This document shows positions 1 through 7,166 of a stretch of 64,000 nt of DNA, piece by piece. The notes beneath the pieces were generated by a model that made no database searches, was not told where the DNA came from, and worked only from the letters and a program-made list of their open reading frames with translations. The translations under genes were made by a program, and so were the position numbers. Positions within the stretch are counted from its first letter, which is position 1. Every line of letters begins with the position of its first letter. Source of the stretch: Demequina subtropica. Lineage in GTDB: Bacteria > Actinomycetota > Actinomycetes > Actinomycetales > Demequinaceae. The stretch covers positions 1-64,000 of the forward strand of contig NZ_BBMB01000005.1 of the NCBI RefSeq assembly GCF_000971235.1, written 5' to 3'.

Positions 1-342
1 CGCCTCGTCCCCACCCCTACCGGCGCTCGTGCCGCCGAGCAGGCCGCCGGTCACGATCGCATCGAGCGCCTGCCCGCCCGTGCCGCCCTGACCCTTCGCG
101 ACCATGCCGGTGGCGTTGCGATGACCGTGGCGTCGCGCCATGCCGCCACCCTTGGCCGCCTCGGACCGGCGTGCCACCTCTGCCGCCACGATCGCCTGCG
201 GCAACGCCGCCAGGCGAGCGAACCTCGCCGACAGGTCCAGCAGCCGCGCCAGCTGCTCCTCCGACAGCGTGTCCAGGTCGCAGCCCTCGAACGGCGCGAG
301 CTGCTCACGCGCCGTGTCGATCGCCTCTACCGGGAAGGTCAT
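1..342 (-). CDS. DUF222/13E12-type HNH endonuclease family protein, N-terminal part (runs off left edge)
   Basis: This minus-strand frame opens at ATG 342 and stays open to the window edge, giving 114 residues of the N-terminus. A helical stretch (about residues 20-60, LSEEQLARLLDLSARFARL followed by IVAAEVARRSEA) leads into a Gly-rich ARRHGHRNATGMV segment. That pattern is typical of the N-terminal DUF222 region of the actinobacterial 13E12/HNH endonuclease family, often found in multiple genomic copies. The HNH catalytic part would lie outside the window, so nuclease activity is not shown. The family call is from pattern recognition and is moderately secure. The 246 bp between this start and the next gene show nothing I recognise. 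Confidence 0.6.
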   Translation of the reverse strand, partial: MTFPVEAIDTAREQLAPFEGCDLDTLSEEQLARLLDLSARFARLAALPQAIVAAEVARRSEAAKGGGMARRHGHRNATGMVAKGQGGTGGQALDAIVTGGLLGGTSAGRGGDEA

Positions 343-588
343 GACACCAGTCAACACGGAGGGTCTGACATCCACTCCCAGCCATCCACCCTGGTAGATG
401 TGGAAAACGCCACCGCCTCCCGGCCTGGGGACATCACCTGAAGCACGATGTTCGACAGGTGGCTTCCAGCGGAACTGGACACACGTGGACGCCCTTAGAC
501 AACGGGCTGGTGCATGGTCCGTTTCGCGCTCGCGTGCGCGGGGGCGCGTCGTAGCCACAAGGATCCGGCTGTGCGCCACCATGGGGCC

Positions 589-906
589 ATGCCGACGATG
601 CGCGTCTTCCGCCTGAGCCGGGCTCGACGGCGTCTGCTCCGCGAACACGCCGAGGCGGGCGTGACCGACATCCTGTTCGTGGGCTCCATGAGACTCGCTG
701 GCGTCGCCGCATGGTTCTGCACTGCGACCGATGACGAGCGCGACAAACTCGCGTCTCACCTGCCGGAGCTCGAGCGCCGATTCCGCGAGGTGCTGGGCGA
801 GGTCGGATTCCCCGAGACCCAAGTCGCCGAATGCGGGGCGACCGTCGAGTCACAGGAGACCGTCGATCGCGACTGGGGCTCCAATTGGCGCAAGGCGATG
901 CAGTAG
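589..906 (+). CDS. Hypothetical protein, 105 aa
   Basis: I do not recognise this protein. It starts at ATG 589 (MPTMRVF), with a longer in-frame start at 514 that would add 25 low-complexity residues. The body is a plausible small alpha/beta fold: a basic N-terminus, a short hydrophobic strand (ILFVGSMRLAGVAAWF), then an acidic helix (DDERDKLASHLPELERRFREV). It ends in a Trp-containing basic tail (WGSNWRKAMQ). There are no transmembrane segments and no recognisable catalytic motif. A GACGATGCG word overlaps its fourth codon. Coding status is supported by balanced amino-acid composition, but function is unknown. Confidence 0.5.
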   Translation: MPTMRVFRLSRARRRLLREHAEAGVTDILFVGSMRLAGVAAWFCTATDDERDKLASHLPELERRFREVLGEVGFPETQVAECGATVESQETVDRDWGSNWRKAMQ

Positions 907-1120
907 GCCCGCACCCAAGAGGCTCGCGCCGCCAGACGTTACCGCAGATGTCTTAGCGAGTTGCTCCCTTGGCAATCCTCCTCGCGCTACCGAGCACGCC
1001 CACGAGTGCGTACCCGCAACGGCCCGCGGGGCGCGCCACCCTCCACCCGCACCGCGCTCCCCTGCCACGACCCCGGCGCGCCGCCTGGCGCCCGCGCCCG
1101 GCAAGCGCCAAGATGCAGGC

Positions 1121-1759
1121 ATGTCATCTGCGCGTGTGATCCATGTCACATGGGACGATGCGGCACGAAGGGCCCTCGAGGCCCGCGTCGCACGCGAGAA
1201 CCCGGCCGGGCGGGAGGAGGCCCTGCGCCTCGCCGGCCTGGCCCTGCACCTGTGCACCGACCACGATGACCACGCGGACGAGTCCCGCGCGCTCCTCGAC
1301 CGCTCCGTCACGGTCCCCGGCGCCGAGCCGCACCCGGGCGCGCGTGAGGCCCTCGCCCAGATCGCCGCGGCACGCGGCGACCAGGCCGGTGCGATCTACC
1401 GCTACCGCGAGCTCCTCGCCGAGCACCCCGACGGCGAGGGCACCTCGGGCGGCGTCGAGGTCGCGCTCGCGGAGCTGCTGCTCGACCGCGGCGTGCACGG
1501 CGACGTCGACGAGGCCGTCGACCTGCTTCAGACCTGGCGCAAGCGCCGTCCGCTGCACCTGGACACGCTGATGTTCCGCTGGCACGTCGCCCTGATCCGC
1601 TCGGCGGAGGCGGTGGGCGACGAGCGGACGATGCGCACCGCCGCCTCCACCGCCCTGAGCCTCGCGGAGAGCGCCAAGCGCCTGAGCTTCCACCCCGACT
1701 TCCACGAGATCGACACGGACAAGCCCACCCTCCGCTGGCTTCGCAGCATCGCGGCCTGA
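1121..1759 (+). CDS. TPR-like helical repeat protein, 212 aa, function unknown
   Basis: The frame is longer upstream, but protein-like composition starts at ATG 1121 (MSSARVIHVTW). Residues about 30-200 are a run of amphipathic Ala/Leu-rich helices spaced like tetratricopeptide repeats (for example ALAQIAAARGDQAGAIYRYR and VDEAVDLLQTW), as in small TPR scaffold proteins. No enzyme motif is visible. It lies 34 bp before the YigZ-family gene on the same strand. The 214 bp upstream carry no obvious promoter or terminator. The TPR assignment rests on helix periodicity only. Confidence 0.6.
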   Translation: MSSARVIHVTWDDAARRALEARVARENPAGREEALRLAGLALHLCTDHDDHADESRALLDRSVTVPGAEPHPGAREALAQIAAARGDQAGAIYRYRELLAEHPDGEGTSGGVEVALAELLLDRGVHGDVDEAVDLLQTWRKRRPLHLDTLMFRWHVALIRSAEAVGDERTMRTAASTALSLAESAKRLSFHPDFHEIDTDKPTLRWLRSIAA

Positions 1760-1781
1760 CGCCCGGCGAGCGCGCCGCGGC

Positions 1782-1793
1782 TACCCTGCCTAG
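1782..1793 (+). promoter_or_regulatory. -10-like hexamer at leaderless spacing (YigZ-family gene)
   Basis: TACCCT (1782-1787) matches the actinobacterial TANNNT -10 element and lies exactly 6 nt before the GTG at 1794. Transcription would begin at or next to the start codon, and no Shine-Dalgarno sequence is present. Inferred leaderless promoter. Confidence 0.45.
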
Positions 1794-2447
1794 GTGATCT
1801 CCGACGCCGACCTCCCCTCCACCATCGCGGAGCCGGTGGAGCACACGCTCGAGATCAAGAAGTCGATCTTCCTCACCCATCTCGCGCCCGTCGCCTCGAT
1901 GGAGGAGGCGGACGCGATCATCGCCCGGATCCGCAAGGAACGGTGGGATGCACGTCACCACTGCGTCGCGATGGTGCTGGGCACGCATGCCGACCGTCAG
2001 CGCTCGAGCGACGACGGCGAGCCCGCCGGCACCGCGGGCGTGCCGATGCTGGAGGTGCTGCGTCGCCGCGAGGTCACCGACGTCGTCGCGATCGTGAGCC
2101 GCTGGTTCGGTGGGGTCCTCCTGGGCGCGGGCGGCCTGGTCCGCGCCTACACCGCCGCGGTCGCGGAGACCCTCGACGTCGCCCGCCCCGTGCACCGGAG
2201 GCGCCTCACCGCTGTCACGCTCGACGTGCCGCACGCCGAGGCGGGCCGCCTGCTCGCCTTCTGCCACACCTGGGTCGCGGCCCACGCGGGGAGCCTGGCC
2301 GAGCCCGAGTACGGTGCCACGGCGCGGCTCATCGTCCATGTTCCCCCGGTCGAGCTGTCGACCTTCGACGCCGACCTGGCGGCGGCGACCGCAGGCGCGA
2401 TCGCGCCGCACCACGGCGAGACCGCGGTGGTCGACGTCCCCGCCTGA
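1794..2447 (+). CDS. YigZ/IMPACT family protein (UPF0029)
   Basis: This 217-residue protein has the IMPACT/YigZ layout. The N-terminal UPF0029 domain carries the hallmark run from residue about 50 (KERWDARHHCVAMVLG, then SSDDGEPAGTAGVPMLEVL) and SRWFGGVLLGAGGLVRAY near residue 105. A C-terminal DUF1949-like alpha/beta domain follows. Length matches the bacterial family (about 200-220). Bacterial members are conserved and implicated in translation or stress by analogy with yeast Yih1/IMPACT, but the molecular role is not established. It starts at GTG 1794, six bases after a -10-like TACCCT. Confidence 0.88.
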   Translation: MISDADLPSTIAEPVEHTLEIKKSIFLTHLAPVASMEEADAIIARIRKERWDARHHCVAMVLGTHADRQRSSDDGEPAGTAGVPMLEVLRRREVTDVVAIVSRWFGGVLLGAGGLVRAYTAAVAETLDVARPVHRRRLTAVTLDVPHAEAGRLLAFCHTWVAAHAGSLAEPEYGATARLIVHVPPVELSTFDADLAAATAGAIAPHHGETAVVDVPA

Positions 2448-2452
2448 CGCGC

Positions 2453-2632
2453 CTACGTGTTGAGGAACGCGAAGATGTCGTAGATGAGGAACGCAGGCCA
2501 CACGAGCGCCTGCAGCAGCGCACCCACGTGCTCCCAGAAGCCGTCGGCCTGGTTCCAGAACCACACCGCCGAGCCGATCATCGCGAGGAAGTACCCTCCG
2601 CCGCCCGCTGCGGCACCCGTGTTGCTCGCCAT
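2453..2632 (-). CDS. Small membrane protein, 59 aa
   Basis: A short minus-strand frame runs from ATG 2632 to a TAG at 2453 and encodes 59 residues: a Gly/Ala-rich start, then GYFLAMIGSAVWFWNQADGFW. A second hydrophobic stretch (VGALLQALVWPAFLIYDIFAFL) ends in NT. The two hydrophobic segments, aromatic-rich with an acidic turn between them, suggest a hairpin inner-membrane protein. It resembles the small two-segment membrane proteins common in Micrococcales. The gene is convergent with the YigZ-family gene (5 bp between stops) and lies downstream of zapE on the same strand. Function is unknown; the clear hydrophobic pattern supports it being real. Confidence 0.65.
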   Translation of the reverse strand: MASNTGAAAGGGGYFLAMIGSAVWFWNQADGFWEHVGALLQALVWPAFLIYDIFAFLNT

Positions 2633-2728
2633 CGCCTATCCCCCTGTCGGGTCGATCGGGGACCCGGTTCCTGAGTACCAGGCACCGTCGGACATCGCAA
2701 CGGGACGATGCGCCGCGCGACCGGCGCG

Positions 2729-3727
2729 TCAGACCGGCCGGGTGTGCTCCAGCGCAGCATGCGTCATCGAGGCGAGCCGCGACAGGCACCGCAGGTACTT
2801 CTTGCGGTAGCCGCCCCTCAGCATCTCGGGCGTGAACACGGAATCGAGCGGCGCACCGGAGGCAGCCAGCACCGCGTCCCGGTCGTAGAGCCGGTCCACC
2901 AGCGCCACCACGCGCAGCGCCTGGTTCTGGTCCTCGAGCGCCGCGACGTCGGTGATGGCCAGCGCGGCGATCCCGTCGACGTAGGCGCCGTAGCGCGACG
3001 GGTGCACCTGGGTGAGGTCCTCGAGCAGGTCGGCCCACGCCACCTGGGCTCCCCGCGGCGCACCGGCGACGGCGGCCACCACCTCCGGCGACGCCGGCGC
3101 CGGGAAGTCCAGCTCCCCGCGATGCCGGTAGTCGGGGCCGTCGATGCGGACGGTGGTGAAGACCCGGGCGACCGCCTGCACCTCCCGCTGGAAGTCCTCG
3201 GCGGCGAAGCGTCCCTCGCCCAGCGCATCGGGCAGCGTGTTCGACGTCGCCGCCACGCACACACCCGCGTCGGTGAGCTCGCGCATGAGCCGCGCCATGA
3301 TGAGGGTGTCCCCCGGGTCGTCGAGCTCGAACTCGTCGATGCACACCACGGCGAAGCCGGACAGGGCCTCACGGGCCGCGATGAAGCCGAGCGCGCCCAC
3401 CAGGTTGGTGTACTCGACGAACGTGCCGAACACGGCGCGCGACGGTCCGAGCGCATGCGCGAGCGACGCGAGCAGGTGCGTCTTGCCGACCCCGAAGCCG
3501 CCATCGAGGTACAGCCCGGCGCCGGGTCCCTTGCGCGTCCGCAGCCGCCGCAGGTGCGGCGCCGCGAAGTCGCGCACGGCCGCCAGCGCGGCCGCCTGCG
3601 AGGGATGCTCGGGATCGGGGACGTACGTCGAGAACGACGCCTGACCGAAGTGCGGCGGCGGCACCAGCCCCGCGATGAGGTCCTCGGGTGCGACCACGGG
3701 CCTGCGCCCGATCAGCGGGACGGTCAC
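2729..3727 (-). CDS. zapE: Cell division protein ZapE (AFG1-like ATPase)
   Basis: The 332-residue AAA-type ATPase has a Walker A loop GGFGVGKTH near residue 75 and Walker B VVCIDEFELDD near residue 127. It also has the sensor ATSNTLPDAL, a typical AFG1/ZapE signature. The C-terminus has the family's RCLSRL end. ZapE associates with FtsZ in E. coli and is conserved in actinobacteria, where its role is inferred. It starts at GTG 3727, just downstream of the terminator that follows gnd, so it is probably transcribed separately. Length is normal for the actinobacterial branch. Confidence 0.9.
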   Translation of the reverse strand: MTVPLIGRRPVVAPEDLIAGLVPPPHFGQASFSTYVPDPEHPSQAAALAAVRDFAAPHLRRLRTRKGPGAGLYLDGGFGVGKTHLLASLAHALGPSRAVFGTFVEYTNLVGALGFIAAREALSGFAVVCIDEFELDDPGDTLIMARLMRELTDAGVCVAATSNTLPDALGEGRFAAEDFQREVQAVARVFTTVRIDGPDYRHRGELDFPAPASPEVVAAVAGAPRGAQVAWADLLEDLTQVHPSRYGAYVDGIAALAITDVAALEDQNQALRVVALVDRLYDRDAVLAASGAPLDSVFTPEMLRGGYRKKYLRCLSRLASMTHAALEHTRPV

Positions 3728-3747
3728 CGGGGACCCCCCGAGACGGC

Positions 3748-3781
3748 GCGAGGCGCGCCGGGCATCCCCGGCGCGCCTCGC
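3748..3781 (-). terminator. Terminator hairpin after gnd
   Basis: A perfect 15-bp stem (3748-3762 paired with 3767-3781) closes a 4-nt CATC loop in the gap between the gnd stop (3798) and the zapE start. There is no U-tract, as is usual for actinobacterial intrinsic terminators. A GACGATGCG word overlaps its right end. Confidence 0.8.
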
Positions 3782-3797
3782 ATCGTCATGCGTGCGC

Positions 3798-5234
3798 TCA
3801 GGCCTCGACCTCGGTGCGGTCGCCCGACCACAGCGTGTGGAACGTGCCGTCGCGGTCGACGCGCTTGTAGGTGTGCGCGCCGAAGAAGTCGCGCTGACCC
3901 TGGATCAGCGCGGCGGGCAGTCGCTCGGCACGCAGCGAGTCGTAGTACGCGAGCGACGAGCCGAAGGCGGGCGCCGGCACGCCGGTGAGGGCGGCCTGCG
4001 CGACCACGCGGCGCCACGCGCCCACGCCGCCGGCGATCTCGTCCGAGAAGTACGGGTCCACGAGCAGCGTCGGCAGCTCCGGGTCACGCGTGAACGCGTC
4101 GGTGATGCGGTCGAGGAAGCGTGCGCGGATGATGCAGCCCGCGCGCCAGATCTTCGCCATGTCGCCCAGGGTGATGTCCCAGCCGAACTCCTCGGAGGCG
4201 GCGCAGATCTGGTCGAAGCCCTGCGCGTACGCGACCACCTTCGAGGCGTACAGCGCGAGGCGCACGTCCTCGACGAAGCCCTCGCGGTTGTTGATGTGGA
4301 AGTCGCCGGTCGACGCGGTCAGCACGTCGCGCGCGGCGGCGCGCTGCGCGACCTGCGACGAGATCGCGCGGGCGAACGTCGCCTCGGCGATGCCGGTCAC
4401 GGGCACGCCCAGGTCGAGCGCCGACTTCACGGTCCAGCGACCGGTGCCCTTCTGGCCCGCCTCGTCCTTGATGACGTCGACGAGCGCCTTGCCGGTGATC
4501 GCGTCGTTCTGACGCAGCACCTCGGCGGTGATCTCGATGAGGAAGGACTCGAGGTCGCCCTGGTTCCACTCGGCGAAGATGTCCGCGATCTGGGCGGGCT
4601 CGAGGTCGAGTCCCGTGCGCAGCAGGTCGTACGCCTCGCCGATGAGCTGCATGTCGGCGTACTCGATGCCGTTGTGCACCATCTTGACGAAGTGGCCGGC
4701 GCCGTCGGGGCCGATGTGCACGCAACAGGGCGTGCCGTCCTCCGCCTTCGCGGCGATCTTCTCGAGGATCGGGCCGAGCGTGACGTACGACTCGGCGGGA
4801 CCGCCGGGCATGATCGACGGGCCGAGCAGCGCGCCCTCCTCGCCGCCGGACACGCCCGAGCCCACGAAGTGGAGGCCCTTCGCGGCGAGGTCCTTCTCGC
4901 GGCGCATGGTGTCCGTGTACAGCGCGTTGCCCGCGTCGACGATGATGTCGCCCTGCTCGAGCAGGCCGGTGAGCTGGTCGATGACCGCATCCGTCGGGCC
5001 GCCCGCCTGCACCATGACGACCACGGTGCGCGGCTTCTGGAGCGACGCGACGAAGTCCTCGAGCGTCTCGGAGCCGATGAACGTGCCCTCGTCGCCGTGG
5101 TCCTCGAGAAGCGAGTGCATCTTCTGAGGCGAGCGGTTGTGCACCGCGACCGTGAAGCCGTTGCGCGCGAAGTTCCGGGCCAGGTTGCGTCCCATGACCG
5201 CGAGTCCGGTCACACCGATCTGAGCAAGCGCCAT
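3798..5234 (-). CDS. gnd: 6-phosphogluconate dehydrogenase, decarboxylating
   Basis: This 478-residue enzyme oxidises and decarboxylates 6-phosphogluconate to ribulose 5-phosphate in the pentose phosphate pathway, reducing NADP+. The N-terminal Rossmann fold begins IGVTGLAVMGRNLARNFARN with the NADP-type HNRSPQK. The substrate-site run GSGVSGGEEGA is near residue 128, the catalytic Lys/Asn segment HFVKMVHNGIEYADMQ near 182, and DEAGQKGTGRW near 260. Length is that of the dimeric long-chain form. Start ATG 5234 has AAGGATGG at ribosome-binding spacing. The upstream neighbour is divergent, so gnd is probably monocistronic, ending at the 3748-3781 hairpin. Confidence 0.97.
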   Translation of the reverse strand: MALAQIGVTGLAVMGRNLARNFARNGFTVAVHNRSPQKMHSLLEDHGDEGTFIGSETLEDFVASLQKPRTVVVMVQAGGPTDAVIDQLTGLLEQGDIIVDAGNALYTDTMRREKDLAAKGLHFVGSGVSGGEEGALLGPSIMPGGPAESYVTLGPILEKIAAKAEDGTPCCVHIGPDGAGHFVKMVHNGIEYADMQLIGEAYDLLRTGLDLEPAQIADIFAEWNQGDLESFLIEITAEVLRQNDAITGKALVDVIKDEAGQKGTGRWTVKSALDLGVPVTGIAEATFARAISSQVAQRAAARDVLTASTGDFHINNREGFVEDVRLALYASKVVAYAQGFDQICAASEEFGWDITLGDMAKIWRAGCIIRARFLDRITDAFTRDPELPTLLVDPYFSDEIAGGVGAWRRVVAQAALTGVPAPAFGSSLAYYDSLRAERLPAALIQGQRDFFGAHTYKRVDRDGTFHTLWSGDRTEVEA

Positions 5235-5322
5235 CGTCCATCCTTGTCGTTCCGGGGATACCCGGCCCAGCCTAGACGCTCGCGGTGCGCGTGGCGTACG
5301 TCTCGCCTGGAGGACCCGGGCT

Positions 5323-5334
5323 TAGGCTCCGACT
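5323..5334 (+). promoter_or_regulatory. -10-like hexamer at leaderless spacing (DUF3000 gene)
   Basis: TAGGCT (5323-5328) lies exactly 6 nt before ATG 5335, with no Shine-Dalgarno sequence between. Inferred leaderless promoter for the DUF3000-RNase D pair. Confidence 0.45.
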
Positions 5335-5889
5335 ATGGCCAGCGACCTCGACTCGGCGCCCGCGGATTTCCGCGCCGCGCTGCTGTCGTTGCGCGACGCG
5401 CCCACGCATCCCGCCGTGCGCCTCTCGGAGGTTCCGGCCCCCCACCGCATCGCGCCCTACGCCGCAGCGGTGCAGGGAGAGGTCGAGGGCGTCGAGGCGT
5501 CCGGCCGGTTCGTGATCCTTCACGACCCCGACGGTCAGCCCGCCTGGGACGGGACGATGCGCATCGTCGCCCTCGTGAAGGCAGTTGCCGATCCCGAGGT
5601 CGGGCGCGACGACCTGTGGGGCGAGGTCGCGTGGTCGTGGCTCACGGACGCCCTCGCGGGCACGCCCCACCACGCGCGCGGCGGTACCGTGACCAAGGTG
5701 ACCTCCGAGTCGTTCGGCGAGCTGGCCGAGCGTCCCGGCGAGGTCTCGATCGAGCTACGGGCGTCGTGGACGCCCACCACCACCGATCTGGCACCGCACA
5801 TCGCGGCCTGGACGGAACTCATGGCGGCATGCGCGGGCGTCCCTCCGACGCAGGACGGGGTGCGTGCGCTGCCGGGAAGGACCCTGTGA
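5335..5889 (+). CDS. DUF3000 domain-containing protein
   Basis: This 184-residue protein is recognised as the actinobacterial DUF3000 family from its length, from internal runs such as ASGRFVILHDPDGQPAW and GEVAWSWLTDAL, and from its constant position before an RNase D/HRDC gene. No catalytic motif is evident and the biochemical role is unknown. Its stop overlaps the GTG of the next gene (GTGA), indicating translational coupling. A perfect 16-bp palindrome, GACGATGCGCATCGTC, lies inside the gene at 5553-5568. Confidence 0.8.
   Translation: MASDLDSAPADFRAALLSLRDAPTHPAVRLSEVPAPHRIAPYAAAVQGEVEGVEASGRFVILHDPDGQPAWDGTMRIVALVKAVADPEVGRDDLWGEVAWSWLTDALAGTPHHARGGTVTKVTSESFGELAERPGEVSIELRASWTPTTTDLAPHIAAWTELMAACAGVPPTQDGVRALPGRTL
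5553..5568. repeat. Perfect 16-bp palindrome made of two overlapping GACGATGCG words
   Basis: GACGATGCGCATCGTC is exactly self-complementary. It joins head to head two copies of the word that recurs throughout this window. It lies in the DUF3000 coding region, reading T-M-R-I-V. Confidence 0.85.
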
Positions 5890-7163
5890 CCGAGCCCACC
5901 ACCGCATCGTCCACCGAGGACGATGCGCTCACGCCCATCCCGCTGACCGAGCCGGAGGGCGGCGTCCCCCCGATCATCGACACCCCCGAGGCCCTGGCCG
6001 AGGCGTGCGCCGCCTTCGCCGCGGGCACGGGCCCGGTGGCGGCCGATGCGGAGCGCGCCTCCGGCTTCCGGTACGGGCAGGGCACCTACCTCGCGCAGTT
6101 CAAGCGCGAGGGGGCGGGCATCGCGCTCATCGACACGGCCGCGCTCCCCGACCTCTCGACGTTCGGCGCCGCGCTCGGCGACGCGGAGTGGGTCTTCCAC
6201 GCCGCGAGCCAGGACCTGCCGGGCATGCGCGAGCTCGGCATGACCCCCGGACGCGTCTTCGACACGGAGCTGGGCGCACGCATCCTGGGCTGGCCCCGCG
6301 TGGGCCTCGCCGCCGTGGTCGAGCGCGAGCTGGGCTTCGCGCTCGCGAAGGAGCACTCCGCGCAGGACTGGTCCACGCGCCCCCTCCCCCACGACTGGCT
6401 GGTCTACGCGGCCCTCGACGTCGAGGTGCTCCTCGACCTCCGCGAGCGGCTCGGCGCGCACCTCGAGGCGGCGGGCAAGCTCGCGTGGGCCGAGCAGGAG
6501 TTCGAGGCCGTGCGCCTCGCACCGCCTCCGGAGCCCCGCGAGGAGCCGTGGCGCAGGACCTCGGGCTGCCACCAGGTCCGCGACCAACGCGGGCTCGCGA
6601 TCGTGCGCTCCCTGTGGGAGGCGCGCGACAAGGAGGCCCGCCGGAGGGACGTCTCCCCCGGTCGCGTGCTGCGCGACCAGGCGATCGTCGCGGCGGCGAT
6701 GGCGAAGCCCGCGTCGCTCGACGCGCTCCTGGGCGTGCGCGAGTTCCAGTCGAAGGGCACCAAGCGGCGCGCGCCGCAGTGGTACTCGGCCATCGAGAAG
6801 GCCATGACGCTGACCGAGCGCGAGCTGCCTGCGCGGCGCGCCCCCGCAGGCGACGGCCCGCCGCAGCAGCGCGTGTGGAAGGACAAGCGCCCCGAGGCCT
6901 TCGCCCGGCTCGGCGCCGCGCGCGAGCGCATCGCGGCCCTGGTGGAGACCCACGAGGTCCCCGCGGAGAACCTGCTTCAGCCGGACGCCATGCGCCGCAC
7001 GTGCTGGGAGTACGCGGGAGGCGGCGAGGCCTGGATCCGTGACTTCCTTGCGTCGCGCGGCGCACGCGCGTGGCAGATCGACCTCACCGCGCCCGAGCTC
7101 GCCGCCGCCTTCGTCGAGGCAGAGGCCACGGCAGCCCGGGCCGAGGAGACCCCCGAGGGCTGA
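5886..7163 (+). CDS. RNase D-like 3'-5' exonuclease with HRDC domain
   Basis: The 425-residue protein starts at GTG 5886, overlapping the DUF3000 stop. The DEDD-type exonuclease domain (about residues 30-210) has Exo I D54-x-E56, Exo II H105 to D110 (FHAASQDL) and Exo III Y174 and D178 (YAALDVE), so the DEDDy catalytic residues are present. An HRDC domain follows (about 230-305), then a C-terminal helical region. The family processes 3' ends of structured RNAs. The first 30 residues are an acidic linker containing an inverted pair of GGACGATGCG words, which suggests that segment is free of protein constraint. The gene is usually followed by dxs in relatives; here two accessory genes intervene. 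Confidence 0.9.
   Translation: MTEPTTASSTEDDALTPIPLTEPEGGVPPIIDTPEALAEACAAFAAGTGPVAADAERASGFRYGQGTYLAQFKREGAGIALIDTAALPDLSTFGAALGDAEWVFHAASQDLPGMRELGMTPGRVFDTELGARILGWPRVGLAAVVERELGFALAKEHSAQDWSTRPLPHDWLVYAALDVEVLLDLRERLGAHLEAAGKLAWAEQEFEAVRLAPPPEPREEPWRRTSGCHQVRDQRGLAIVRSLWEARDKEARRRDVSPGRVLRDQAIVAAAMAKPASLDALLGVREFQSKGTKRRAPQWYSAIEKAMTLTERELPARRAPAGDGPPQQRVWKDKRPEAFARLGAARERIAALVETHEVPAENLLQPDAMRRTCWEYAGGGEAWIRDFLASRGARAWQIDLTAPELAAAFVEAEATAARAEETPEG
5903..5927. repeat. Inverted pair of GGACGATGCG words (10-bp stem, 5-nt spacer)
   Basis: CGCATCGTCC at 5903-5912 and GGACGATGCG at 5918-5927 form a perfect 10-bp inverted repeat around ACCGA. The element encodes part of the unconserved N-terminal linker of the RNase D-like protein. 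It could fold as a hairpin just inside the coding region, or be two copies of a protein-binding site. Confidence 0.8.
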
Positions 7164-7166
7164 CCG

